Source: Streptomyces sp. MMG1121 (GTDB taxonomy: Bacteria > Actinomycetota > Actinomycetes > Streptomycetales > Streptomycetaceae). From it: DNA of 64,000 bases. Below, piece by piece: positions 8,963 through 17,301 of this stretch (position 1 is its first letter; each line of letters begins with the position of its first letter). The stretch spans positions 1 through 64,000 of the forward strand of contig NZ_LGDV01000195.1 of the NCBI RefSeq assembly GCF_001280015.1, given 5' to 3'. The notes beneath the pieces are model-generated. The model searched no databases, had not been told where the DNA came from, and worked only from the letters and a program-made list of their open reading frames with translations. The position numbers and the translations under genes are program-made.

Positions 8963-9000
8963 CATGCCCCTGCAGTCCCGCGCCTCTTCGGGGCGTTGCT

Positions 9001-10863
9001 TCACATGGCCGACGGATCCTGCGGCCCCCGCCCCGACAGCACCTCCCCGTACGCCTGCATCAGGTCCGGCAGCCGCAGCGTCGCCAGATCCTCCCGGGAC
9101 AGGGCGCCGGGATACGCGGACAGTCGCAGGTCCCGGTACGCGCAGCTCTTCTCGTACAGCGTCCGCAGGAAGCGGCCGTTGCCCAGTTCGTCGATCCACC
9201 CCTGGTCGACCACGTGCCCGGCGATCGAGCGCAGCTCCTCCAGTGCCTCGTCGTCCCACGCGTCCCCGTTCTCCGCCGCCAGCACCTTGCCGATCTCGGT
9301 GAGTTCCTGCGGCCGGTAGGAGGGGAAGTCGACACGGGTCGTGAAGCGGGAGGACAGGCCCGGGTTCGCCGCCAGCAGCCGGTCCATGCCCTCGGGGTAG
9401 CCGGCCAGGATCACCACCAGATGGTCCCGGTTGTCCTCGGCCCGCTTCAGCAGCACCTGCAGGGCCTCGTCGCCGTACGCGTCCCCCTTGCCGTAACCGG
9501 AGTTGGACAGCGAGTACGCCTCGTCCACGAACAGGACGCCGCCGATCGCGGAGTCGATCAGCTCGTTGGCCTTCACGGCGGTCTGTCCGAGGTACTCGCC
9601 GACGAGATCCGCCCGCTGGGCCTCGACCAGATGGTCCCCGCCGAGCAGGCCGAGCGCGTAGAAGACCCGGCCCAGGATCCGGGCCACCGTGGTCTTCCCG
9701 GTCCCGGACGGTCCCGAGAAGACGAAGTGCCGCTTCGGCGGCTGTACCGGCAGTCCCTGCCCGGCCCGCAGCCGCGCCATGTTCAACTGCGCGGACAACG
9801 CCTTGACCTGGCGCTTGACCGGCTCCAGCCCGACCATGCGCTCCAGCTCGGCGAGCGCCTCCTCCAGCAGAGCGGGATCGGTCGGTCCGGCCGGGATCGG
9901 CGAGGAGGTGACACCGGTCTTCATCCGCACCGCCGGATCGCTCACCGACGGCAGCGGCCCGGTCGGCAGATCCGGCTCCGTCAGCCGCAGATCACGGCCT
10001 TCGGTGCCGAAGAACGGATCGAACCCGTCGGGCCCGTCGATGCTGTCCTGCCCGGCTCCGGTGAGAGTGATCGCGGCGAGGTCGGCGGTGTCGTCGTAGC
10101 CGTCCCCCTCGGCGATCGCGGCGAGCCGTGCCGAGGTGTCCATGAAGGCCGGATCGACCCGGTGCACGGCGCGGTACAGGGGGAGCGCGGCCGCCGAGCG
10201 TCCCGTTCCCTCGTGCGCCCGCGCCAGCCAGTAGCGCAGCTCCTTGCGCTGCGGCTGCTCGCTGCGGCAGCGCATCAGTGCCGCCGAGAGCAGCGGCTCG
10301 GCCTGACCGTACGTCTCCAGCCGGACCCGGGCCATGCCGCCGAACAGGCCCGCCTCGATGCCGAGCATGGGATCGTCAAGCAGCGGGTCGGTGTGCCGGA
10401 CCAGCTGATCCCAGTCCTTGACCAGATAGGCGCGGCAGGCGTGCAGGAAACGGACCTGGGGGTCGGTGTCGACCGGGGGGAGTCCGGCGAGCGCCCGGTC
10501 CAGCTCGGGCACGTGCCGGCCGTCCAGCCAGTGCGAGGCGTGCGCCAGCAGCAGATCGCGCGGGCTCTCCAGCACCGGCTGCACCCACCAGCCCAGCCAG
10601 TACCAGGAGTTGATGGTTCTACGGTGCCGGGCGCGCTGTTCGCCGAAGCGGTCGCGGTGCCGGAACATCCTGAGCAGCGCGGTCGTCGTGTCGACCCGGA
10701 GCGCGTGCAGCCCGAGCCAGCCGTCCGCCATCCCCGGATCGATCCGCACCGCGGTGCGGAACTCCTCCTCCGCCTGCGGATAGGCACCCATCGTGTAGGC
10801 GTCCACCCCCCGCAGCCAGGCGAGGTCGGCCGGGGCGTCGGGGCCCTGCGTGCCGAAGTCCAT
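9001..10863 (-). CDS. EccA/CbxX-type AAA+ ATPase with N-terminal TPR region
   Basis: A 620-aa cytosolic protein. Residues about 10-260 are TPR-like helices, a linker follows, and a CbxX/CfxQ/SpoVK AAA+ module lies at about 330-600. The Walker A is GPSGTGKTT (about 384-392), the Walker B is GVLFVDEAYSL (D447) and the arginine-finger region is NPGLSSRF. Domain order and length match EccA, the type VII (ESX) secretion ATPase. No ESX genes (EsxAB, EccB-E, mycosin) are in the window, so a role outside ESX is possible. I prefer ATG 10863, preceded by GGGGGGA, over the GTG 12 nt upstream. Confidence 0.88.
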   Translation of the reverse strand: MDFGTQGPDAPADLAWLRGVDAYTMGAYPQAEEEFRTAVRIDPGMADGWLGLHALRVDTTTALLRMFRHRDRFGEQRARHRRTINSWYWLGWWVQPVLESPRDLLLAHASHWLDGRHVPELDRALAGLPPVDTDPQVRFLHACRAYLVKDWDQLVRHTDPLLDDPMLGIEAGLFGGMARVRLETYGQAEPLLSAALMRCRSEQPQRKELRYWLARAHEGTGRSAAALPLYRAVHRVDPAFMDTSARLAAIAEGDGYDDTADLAAITLTGAGQDSIDGPDGFDPFFGTEGRDLRLTEPDLPTGPLPSVSDPAVRMKTGVTSSPIPAGPTDPALLEEALAELERMVGLEPVKRQVKALSAQLNMARLRAGQGLPVQPPKRHFVFSGPSGTGKTTVARILGRVFYALGLLGGDHLVEAQRADLVGEYLGQTAVKANELIDSAIGGVLFVDEAYSLSNSGYGKGDAYGDEALQVLLKRAEDNRDHLVVILAGYPEGMDRLLAANPGLSSRFTTRVDFPSYRPQELTEIGKVLAAENGDAWDDEALEELRSIAGHVVDQGWIDELGNGRFLRTLYEKSCAYRDLRLSAYPGALSREDLATLRLPDLMQAYGEVLSGRGPQDPSAM

Positions 10864-11291
10864 CCGTCCCCCCACAGACCGTGCCCCCGTGGTTCACCAC
10901 CGGGCGGTCGCCCGGGGCCGCCGCGGTCGAACCGCCGTGCCGCGGACCGGAGTTGCAGGTGCGCGAGGCAGTCGCCAGAAGGTCGCACCAGGGGCATCGT
11001 ACCCGCGCCGGGACCGCGTGCCGAAGGGTGCCGTACAGGCCGTTTGACGAGGTAGGAGCAGACGGGGCGCACACGCCTTCGTGACCGAGGGTGAGCGGAT
11101 CGGTGCGGGGGGCGCCCGGAAAGCCGGATAAGGGCAGAACGAAGCCCCCGGTCACGGGGGAACAACCGGGGGCTTCGCGTCGGTGGGCGGTTCGGAATGA
11201 CCGCTCATTGAGAACGTAAGTCCTGTACGGGCCCCGGGTCAAGCACAGTTGAGGCACTCGAAGAAGTTCGCTCACCGGCGCCTTCACAACT
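10864..11291. other. Intergenic region with a terminator, otherwise featureless
   Basis: About 430 bp between two minus-strand genes. It contains the terminator at 11141-11176 and, nearer 10864, the presumed promoter of the EccA-like gene, which I could not place. No credible small gene was found on either strand. Confidence 0.55.
11141..11176 (-). terminator. Intrinsic terminator downstream of the uridine-kinase-like gene
   Basis: A 12-bp perfect stem, GAAGCCCCCGGT (11141-11152) with ACCGGGGGCTTC (11165-11176), and a 12-nt loop, 115 nt past the end of the minus-strand gene. Confidence 0.75.
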
Positions 11292-11912
11292 TCACCACAA
11301 CGCGGACGGTCCATCACTGAGGGTCACATTCTGGTCCGGTCCAGGCGTTGACCCGGGCCCCGGCAGCACCTCGTACCCCTTCGGCGTCTGCGACACCAGG
11401 AGATCGGCATGGGGGCGTGAGGGGTCGGCGGCGAAGTGCGCGTGCTCCGCCTCGACCCAGCCGTCCCAGAACTCCCGCTGCTCCGCCCCGTCCCGCTGCC
11501 GGCCGCGGGTCCAGGACTCCTCGCGGGGCAGCTCCATCCACAGCAGCCGGGCCAGGTGCGGCCGCAGCGTGCGGCGGCCGGCGCCCACGCCCTCCAGCAG
11601 GACCACGGGCGCGACCGGCAGCGGGCGCGGTGCGCCGAAGGCACGGGCCTGCCAGTCGTAGGGGGTGTAGTGCGCGCTCTCGCCGTGGGCGAGCGGGCGG
11701 AGCACCTGGGCCATGATCCGGTCGGTCCACGCGAAGAGCTGCTCATGGCTCGCGATGTCGTCGAGGTGCAGCACCGGTGCCCCGTCCAGCGCCGCGGCCA
11801 ACTGTCCGGCGAACGTGGACTTCCCGGAGCCGGCGTGCCCGTCGACGCCGATCAGCCGGACCGGTCCGAGGGAGGGGGGAAGCCGGCGCAGCCGGGCGGC
11901 GAGGTCGCGCAT
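11292..11912 (-). CDS. Uridine-kinase-like P-loop protein
   Basis: A 206-aa P-loop kinase-fold protein. The Walker A is GVDGHAGSGKST (about 21-32), followed by HLDDIASHEQLF, which resembles the uridine kinase/phosphoribulokinase LDDFY region. WVEAEHAHFAADPSRPHADLLV lies near the C-terminus. It is probably a small nucleoside or uridine kinase-like enzyme; the substrate is not proven. The frame is open for 168 codons upstream but without family similarity. ATG 11912 is chosen because the P-loop then falls at the usual distance from the N-terminus; its ribosome site is weak. An ATG at 11975 is the alternative. Confidence 0.85.
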   Translation of the reverse strand: MRDLAARLRRLPPSLGPVRLIGVDGHAGSGKSTFAGQLAAALDGAPVLHLDDIASHEQLFAWTDRIMAQVLRPLAHGESAHYTPYDWQARAFGAPRPLPVAPVVLLEGVGAGRRTLRPHLARLLWMELPREESWTRGRQRDGAEQREFWDGWVEAEHAHFAADPSRPHADLLVSQTPKGYEVLPGPGSTPGPDQNVTLSDGPSALW

Positions 11913-12175
11913 GGTGATTCCCGAGGTGTGGGGCGATGCGGGTGGTTTTCCGGAAACAGTGTAGTAGTGACCCATAGGGGGGCGGACCGCCGCGGCCTTG
12001 CGGCCGGAAAAGGTCGAGGTTTGAACCATCGGCTGGCGGCCAGTCAATGGCCCGGATAAACATTCCCGAATCGCCTGACCGATATGTCGAATTCGACGTT
12101 CCGGGGCCGCCCGCCGCTGAGTAGGGTGCCTCCAGCGCAACTGACCATGCGTCGTACGGGGACTGGCAGGGGGAC

Positions 12176-13132
12176 ATGGCCGCTGAGTTATTCGAAGGAC
12201 AGTACGTGTGGCATCCGGCGGCCGACGACCGTGTGCTGGCGAGTGTATGCGTCGATGTGCGGGCCGGACGTTATCGATACGCGTACGAGGCGCTCGCCGA
12301 GACGCGTTCCGACTTCGGCCTGCGCGCCCATCGCTCGCTGGTCCTCGCCTCCGAGGCCGCCGGCACCGATCTGGTCGAACGCTGGCTCGCCGAGGAACCG
12401 ACCCCCGAGTCCACACTGATGTGGGCCCGGGTCGCGGTGCAGCGCGCGCTGCGGGCCGCCGACGCGCGCGACGAACGCGCCGAGGCGCTGGAGCGCATAG
12501 CGCTGACCGCCTGCGACCGCGCCGCCGCCCTGGCCCCCGAGGACCCCACCCCCTGGGTCGCCAGGCTCGCCATGGCCCGGCTGCACCGGCTGCGCGACCC
12601 GGCGCCGCAGGGCCTGCTCACCGCACCGCGCGGCCCCTGGCGGCTGTTCGCGCACGTCCTCTCCCTGGACCCCTGGCACCGCGAGGCCCACCACCGCTTC
12701 CTGTCGTTCTTCTTCACCCGGTACGGCGGTTCGGTCAACGCGGCCTGGGACGTGGCCGCCTTCCTCAGCCAGCGAGCTCCTGCCGACTCCGTCCTGCGGG
12801 TGCTGCCCCTCGTGGCCCTCGTCGAGAGCTACAACCCGACCCAGCTGCTCGCCGACCACGTCTGGGAACAGCCGCAGTGGCGCTCCGCCGCGCTGGCGAT
12901 CTACCAGAACTGGCTGCCCGCGGTGGCCGGTTACCGCTTCACCCCGGTGCTCGACCTGGCCTACCTCGCGCACGCACTGGTCATGGCCCAGTGCGAGTTC
13001 GAGGCCCGGGCGGTGTTCACGGCGATGGGACCGTACGCCTCGCGCATGCCCTGGAGCGCCTTCGGTGACCCCGCCGAGCAGCTCTCCCGGGCCCGGCGCG
13101 GCTGTGGCCTGCCCGCCCCGGGACCCGCCTGA
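12176..13132 (+). CDS. Conserved hypothetical protein with an early TTA codon
   Basis: A 318-aa protein of unknown function, rich in Ala, Arg and Leu and mostly helical, with no signal peptide or clear membrane segment. Repeated helical pairs (for example AEALERIALTACDRAAALAPEDPTPWVARLAMARLHRL) look TPR-like. ATG 12176 follows GGGGG. Codon 5 is TTA (12188-12190), the only in-frame TTA I found in the window. TTA needs the bldA tRNA in Streptomyces, so translation is probably delayed until aerial growth or secondary metabolism. It is followed after about 65 nt by an APC permease on the same strand. Confidence 0.8.
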   Translation: MAAELFEGQYVWHPAADDRVLASVCVDVRAGRYRYAYEALAETRSDFGLRAHRSLVLASEAAGTDLVERWLAEEPTPESTLMWARVAVQRALRAADARDERAEALERIALTACDRAAALAPEDPTPWVARLAMARLHRLRDPAPQGLLTAPRGPWRLFAHVLSLDPWHREAHHRFLSFFFTRYGGSVNAAWDVAAFLSQRAPADSVLRVLPLVALVESYNPTQLLADHVWEQPQWRSAALAIYQNWLPAVAGYRFTPVLDLAYLAHALVMAQCEFEARAVFTAMGPYASRMPWSAFGDPAEQLSRARRGCGLPAPGPA

Positions 13133-13150
13133 CCCCGCACGTGCTCCGCC

Positions 13151-13186
13151 CCCACCGAGAGTCCCACCGAGAGTCCCATCGAGAGA
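13151..13186. repeat. Three 12-bp tandem repeats before the permease start
   Basis: CCCACCGAGAGT appears twice and is followed by CCCATCGAGAGA, ending just before the ribosome site of the permease (GAGAAAGG). It may tune translation initiation or be simple slippage. Confidence 0.6.
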
Positions 13187-13197
13187 AAGGCCGAACT

Positions 13198-14739
13198 GTG
13201 TCGGAACGGATGTCGGCTCCACGGGCGAAGGCCCGCGCGGGCGACGGCCCGGTCGCGCTCGACGACGACGCGACCCTGCATGCGATGGGTTATCCGCGGA
13301 AACTCACCCGGCGTTTCCAGGCGTTCGACAATTTTGCGATCTCCTTCACCATCATCAATATCCTCTCGGGTATTTTCTCCTCCTTCGGATTCGGTATGGG
13401 TGCGGGCGGACCCCGCATTCTCGTATTCGGCTGGATCGGCGTTTCCGTCATGGTGCTGCTCATCGGCGCGGCCATGGCGGAAGTCGCTTCGGCCTATCCG
13501 ACGAGCGGTGCCCTGTATTTCTCCGCCGGCAAACTCGCCAAGCGGCACAAGGGTGCCTGGTCCTGGTTCACGGGCTGGCTGAACTTCGTGGGCCAGATCG
13601 GCGGCACCGCCGCCACCGGCTACGCGGCCGCCACCTTCATCCAGGCGTTCGTGCACCTGCAGTGGGCCTCCTACCAGCCGACCGCGCATCAAACGGTTCT
13701 GATCACGGCCCTGATCATCGTGCTCCAGGGACTCGCGAACACCTACACCGTCCAGCTCGTCGCCATACTGAACCGTATTTCCGTGTGGTGGCTGCTGATC
13801 GGACTCGTCGTGATCGTGGGCGCACTCATAGTGATGCCCGATCATCATCAGCCGGCCTCGTTCGTGACCCATTTCGAGAACAACACCGGCTTCACGAGCG
13901 GGCTTTACGGCGGCATGCTCGGTCTGCTCGTCACCAGCTGGACCTTCACCGGGTTCGACGGCAGCTTCCACATGTCCGAGGAAACGGTCCACGCGACGGT
14001 CAACGCCCCCAAGGGGATCACCCGGGCCATCGGCTATTCGGCGATCACCGGTCTGATCCTGATGCTGGCATTGGTCTATAGCATTGGCGACTACGCGAAG
14101 GTGGCCTCCTCGGACGCGCCGCCCGTCCAGATCCTCATCGACGGCCTCGGTCTCGGCGCCGCCAAGGTCATGCTGCTCATCGTCATCGGTGCGATGCTCT
14201 TCTGCGGCCTGGCCAACCTCACCAGCAATACCCGGCAGATCTTCGCCTTCTCCCGGGACGGTGCGATGCCCGGCTCCCGCTGGTGGCACACGGTCTCGTC
14301 GCGCACCCGTACGCCCGTGAAGGCGGTCTGGCTCGCGGTGGCCTGCTCGCTGGCGCTGGTCGTGCCCGGCTGGTGGTCGCACACGGCGTTCACCGCGATC
14401 GTCAGCGTCAACGTGGTCGGACTCTTCCTCGCCTACGCCGTGCCGATCTTCCTGCGGCTCCGGCTCGGCACCGCGTTCGAGCCGGGGCCCTGGCACCTGG
14501 GTCGCTGGGGCAAGCCGATCGGGTGGCTCGCGGTGATCTGGATCCTGCTCAGCAGCGTCCTGTTCATGCTGCCGCAGGCCTCACCGATCACCGTCGACTC
14601 GTTCAACTACGCGCCGATCGCGCTGGCCGTCGTCCTGCTCGTGGCAACGGTGTGGTGGTTCGCCACGGCCCGCCGCCGCTTCCAGGGGCCGGTCAGCTAC
14701 GGGCGGCCCGACGAGGTCGCCGCGATGGATCTCGTCTGA
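13198..14739 (+). CDS. APC-superfamily amino acid/amine permease
   Basis: A 513-aa integral membrane transporter with about 12 helices. The N-terminal motif GYPRKLTRRFQAFDNFAISFTIINI and the TM1 glycine stretch are typical of the amino acid/choline transporter (ACT) branch, whose members import amino acids, GABA or amines. The ending GPVSYGRPDEVAAMDLV is soluble. GTG 13198 is chosen because GAGAAAGG lies just upstream; the further open stretch encodes the repeats described above. No associated catabolic gene lies next to it, so the substrate is unknown. Confidence 0.9.
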   Translation: MSERMSAPRAKARAGDGPVALDDDATLHAMGYPRKLTRRFQAFDNFAISFTIINILSGIFSSFGFGMGAGGPRILVFGWIGVSVMVLLIGAAMAEVASAYPTSGALYFSAGKLAKRHKGAWSWFTGWLNFVGQIGGTAATGYAAATFIQAFVHLQWASYQPTAHQTVLITALIIVLQGLANTYTVQLVAILNRISVWWLLIGLVVIVGALIVMPDHHQPASFVTHFENNTGFTSGLYGGMLGLLVTSWTFTGFDGSFHMSEETVHATVNAPKGITRAIGYSAITGLILMLALVYSIGDYAKVASSDAPPVQILIDGLGLGAAKVMLLIVIGAMLFCGLANLTSNTRQIFAFSRDGAMPGSRWWHTVSSRTRTPVKAVWLAVACSLALVVPGWWSHTAFTAIVSVNVVGLFLAYAVPIFLRLRLGTAFEPGPWHLGRWGKPIGWLAVIWILLSSVLFMLPQASPITVDSFNYAPIALAVVLLVATVWWFATARRRFQGPVSYGRPDEVAAMDLV

Positions 14740-14929
14740 CGAAGCGGTTCGGTCCGGGTGGTTGCGCGCCTTGTCCGGGTGCGCACCGCCGTCCTTCCAG
14801 TGGCCAAGACCAATATTCATCGCGTGGCATGCGCCGAAGTGCTGGCAGGGGCATGCCGCCTGCTTCATAGTTGGCGCAAACCATGCACCGGACCAGCCCC
14901 GACCCGGACACCTGGGGGTAACCGCGCCC

Positions 14930-16300
14930 ATGAGCAGAGCCCAACAGCCGTCCCGCAGAACCGTCCTCTCCGCCGCCGCCGCCGTCGCCGCCGCGGCGGT
15001 GGCCGGCGCCACGGGCCCCGCCGCCGCGGAGCAGCGGCCCGCCACCACCGCCGACGACCCCGCGCAGGCCCGCGCGGTCGACTACCACGCGTGGACCACG
15101 TACCGCGAGTGGCGTCTCGGCGCCGCCCAGGGCGTCCGGGCCGTCGCCGGCGCCCGTCCCGGCGTCGTGCTCGGCACTCCCGCCGGTCGCGTCGACTACA
15201 CCGACCCGCACACCGGTACGACCGCCACCTGGGAGTACGCCGTCTGGACCGGCCCGGTCCACCGGCTCGCCGTCCCGGCCACCGAGGTCGTCGCCTCCTG
15301 GAACGCGCACACCCCCGACGGCACCTGGATCCAGGTCGAGCTCCAGGGCACGTACTCCGACGGCACCGCCACCCCCTGGTACGTGATGGGCCGCTGGGCG
15401 GCCGGTGACCAGGACATCAGGCGGACCTCGGTGGACGGCCAGGGGGACGGCAGGAGCGGCATCTCGACCGACACCTTCGCCATCGACGACGCGAGCACCG
15501 GCCTGCGTCTGACCTCGTACCGGCTGCGCCTGACCCTCTACCGCAAGCCCGGCACCCGGCTGAGCCCCACCGTCTGGCGGCTCGGCGCCATGGGTTCCGA
15601 CATCCCCGACCGCTTCACGGTGCCCGCCTCCGCCCCCGGCCTCGCCCAGGAACTGTCCGTCCCGCGCTACTCGCAGGAGATCCACAAGGGGCAGTACCCG
15701 CAGTACGACAACGGCGGCGAGGCCTGGTGCAGCCCCACCTCCTCGCAGATGATCATCGAGTACTGGGGCGGCCGGCTCACCCCCGCACAGCTGTCCTGGG
15801 TCGACCCCTCCTACGCCGACCCGCAGGTCGACAACGCCGCCCGCTTCACCTACGACTACCAGTACGAGGGCTGCGGCAACTGGCCGTTCAACGCCGCCTA
15901 CGCGGCCACGTTCGAGGGCCTCCAGGGTGTGGTCACCCGGCTCGCCTCGCTCTCCGACCTGGAGACGCTGATCGCGGCCGGCATCCCGGCCATAACGTCC
16001 CAGTCCTTCCTGGCGACCGAGCTGACCGGCGCGGGCTACGGCACCTCCGGCCATCTGATGACCGTGATCGGCTTCACGGCGGACGGCGATGTGATCGCCA
16101 ACGACCCGGCCTCGCCGGGCGACGACGCCGTACGACGGGTCTATCTGCGCCGGGAGTTCGAGAACATCTGGTTGAGGACCAAGCGGTACAACGCCTCCGG
16201 CAAGGTCGTCTCCGGCTCCGGGGGAGTCTGCTACCTCTACTTCCCGGCCCGTCCGACCCCGCGCCAGCGCAAGGCCCTCGCGGCGGTCGGCGTGTGCTGA
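14930..16300 (+). CDS. Tat-exported C39-like papain-fold peptidase
   Basis: A 456-aa secreted protein. The N-terminus SRRTVLSAAAAVAAAAVAG is a twin-arginine signal, probably cleaved after about residue 35. A beta-rich region (40-230) is followed by a C39_2 peptidase domain (about 235-450). The likely catalytic residues are the cysteine in GGEAWCSPTSSQ, the histidine in SGHLMTV and the aspartate in IANDPAS. C39-like enzymes cleave peptides, often at glycine-rich sites; here the substrate is probably extracellular and unknown. ATG 14930 has GGGGGT upstream; longer frames would bury the signal peptide. Confidence 0.9.
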   Translation: MSRAQQPSRRTVLSAAAAVAAAAVAGATGPAAAEQRPATTADDPAQARAVDYHAWTTYREWRLGAAQGVRAVAGARPGVVLGTPAGRVDYTDPHTGTTATWEYAVWTGPVHRLAVPATEVVASWNAHTPDGTWIQVELQGTYSDGTATPWYVMGRWAAGDQDIRRTSVDGQGDGRSGISTDTFAIDDASTGLRLTSYRLRLTLYRKPGTRLSPTVWRLGAMGSDIPDRFTVPASAPGLAQELSVPRYSQEIHKGQYPQYDNGGEAWCSPTSSQMIIEYWGGRLTPAQLSWVDPSYADPQVDNAARFTYDYQYEGCGNWPFNAAYAATFEGLQGVVTRLASLSDLETLIAAGIPAITSQSFLATELTGAGYGTSGHLMTVIGFTADGDVIANDPASPGDDAVRRVYLRREFENIWLRTKRYNASGKVVSGSGGVCYLYFPARPTPRQRKALAAVGVC

Positions 16301-16354
16301 CCGTGTGAGCAAGCTCATCACCGCAAACGCCGTCACGGGTGGCAAGGTGGACAA

Positions 16355-16504
16355 ATGGATACAGCACACCCGGTCACCGCCACCCGCGTCCGCGCCCGCA
16401 CCGGCGGGCCCCAGGAGGACGGCCCGAAGATCGCCGAGCACGTCCTGGGCTGGGTCCTCGTCGTGGTGGTCGCGATGCTCGTGACCCAGCTCGGCCTGCT
16501 CTGA
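16355..16504 (+). CDS. 49-aa single-pass membrane protein
   Basis: A small ORF starting MDTAHPVTATRV and ending in one hydrophobic helix, LGWVLVVVVAMLVTQLGLL (31-49), that runs to the C-terminus. AAGGTGG lies 5-11 nt upstream of the ATG. Third positions are almost all G or C, as in real genes here. It sits between the C39-like peptidase and the TetR regulator, on the same strand. The tail-anchored layout suggests a small membrane regulator or subunit. The function is unknown. Confidence 0.7.
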   Translation: MDTAHPVTATRVRARTGGPQEDGPKIAEHVLGWVLVVVVAMLVTQLGLL

Positions 16505-16527
16505 ACCGATCCGCTCACACGTACGGC

Positions 16528-16539
16528 ATGTTCTGACAT
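16528..16539. promoter_or_regulatory. Short dyad upstream of the TetR regulator
   Basis: ATGT-TCTG-ACAT (16528-16539) is a small inverted repeat about 45 nt upstream of the TetR gene and close to TACTGC, a possible -10. It could be an autoregulatory operator, but the arms are only 4 bp. Confidence 0.25.
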
Positions 16540-16585
16540 ACTGCGGAGGTCCCGCCGACCGCCTGGAACAGGGTCGAAATTGACT

Positions 16586-17245
16586 ATGCCGCACCAGCGT
16601 GCCGCCGCCCGTCCCCGGGTGCGCGGCACCGAGCGCTCGGTGGCGCGCCGCGCCGAACTCATCGCCATCGGGCGGAAGTTGTTCGCCGACACGTCCTACG
16701 ACGCGCTGTCCATGGACGACATCGCCCGTCAGGCGCATGTCGCCAAGGGGCTGATCTACTACTACTTCCAGTCCAAGCGCGGCTACTACCTGGCGATCAT
16801 CCAGGACTCCGTCGCCGACCTGGTCACCTTCGCCGCGAGCGGACTCGAACTGGCCGCGGTGGACCGCGTCCACCGCACCGTCGACAGCTATCTGCGCTAC
16901 GCCGAGCATCACCAGGCCGCCTACCGCACCATAGTCAGCGGTGGCGTCGGCTTCGACACCGAGGTGCACGGCATCCGGGACGGCGTGCGCGAGGCGATCG
17001 TCGCGACCATCGCCGAAGGTGCCTACGGCCGCCGGGACATCTCCCCGCTGGCCCGGATGAGCCTGCTCGCCTGGGTGTGCAGCGTCGAGGGCGCGACCCT
17101 GGACTGGATCGACCATCCCGAGCTGTCGCTGTCCCGCGAGACCATGCGCGAACTGCTCGTGAAGACACTCGGCGGAGCCCTGCGCGCCGTCGAGGAGCTG
17201 GACCCGGCCTACCCCGCCCCGCAGCCGGCCCGCCGCGACGCCTGA
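16586..17245 (+). CDS. TetR-family transcriptional regulator
   Basis: A 219-aa regulator. The N-terminal TetR helix-turn-helix (about 20-66) includes ARRAELIAIGRKLFADTSYDALSMDDIA (split across two helices) and KGLIYYYFQSKRGYY. The C-terminal ligand domain has no recognisable specificity. ATG 16586 is preferred; a TTG two codons earlier is possible. The gene is alone, between the 49-aa membrane protein and the convergent chitinase, so the target may be itself or the small membrane gene. Confidence 0.92.
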   Translation: MPHQRAAARPRVRGTERSVARRAELIAIGRKLFADTSYDALSMDDIARQAHVAKGLIYYYFQSKRGYYLAIIQDSVADLVTFAASGLELAAVDRVHRTVDSYLRYAEHHQAAYRTIVSGGVGFDTEVHGIRDGVREAIVATIAEGAYGRRDISPLARMSLLAWVCSVEGATLDWIDHPELSLSRETMRELLVKTLGGALRAVEELDPAYPAPQPARRDA

Positions 17246-17252
17246 CGCACGG

Positions 17253-17282
17253 GGGAGCGGAGGCGCGTGGTCCTCCGCTCCC
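17253..17282. terminator. Convergent bidirectional terminator
   Basis: An 11-bp perfect stem, GGGAGCGGAGG (17253-17263) with CCTCCGCTCCC (17272-17282), and an 8-nt loop. It lies between the TetR gene and the convergent chitinase. Confidence 0.8.
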
Positions 17283-17301
17283 GAGTCCCCCCGGTCAGGG
17301 G

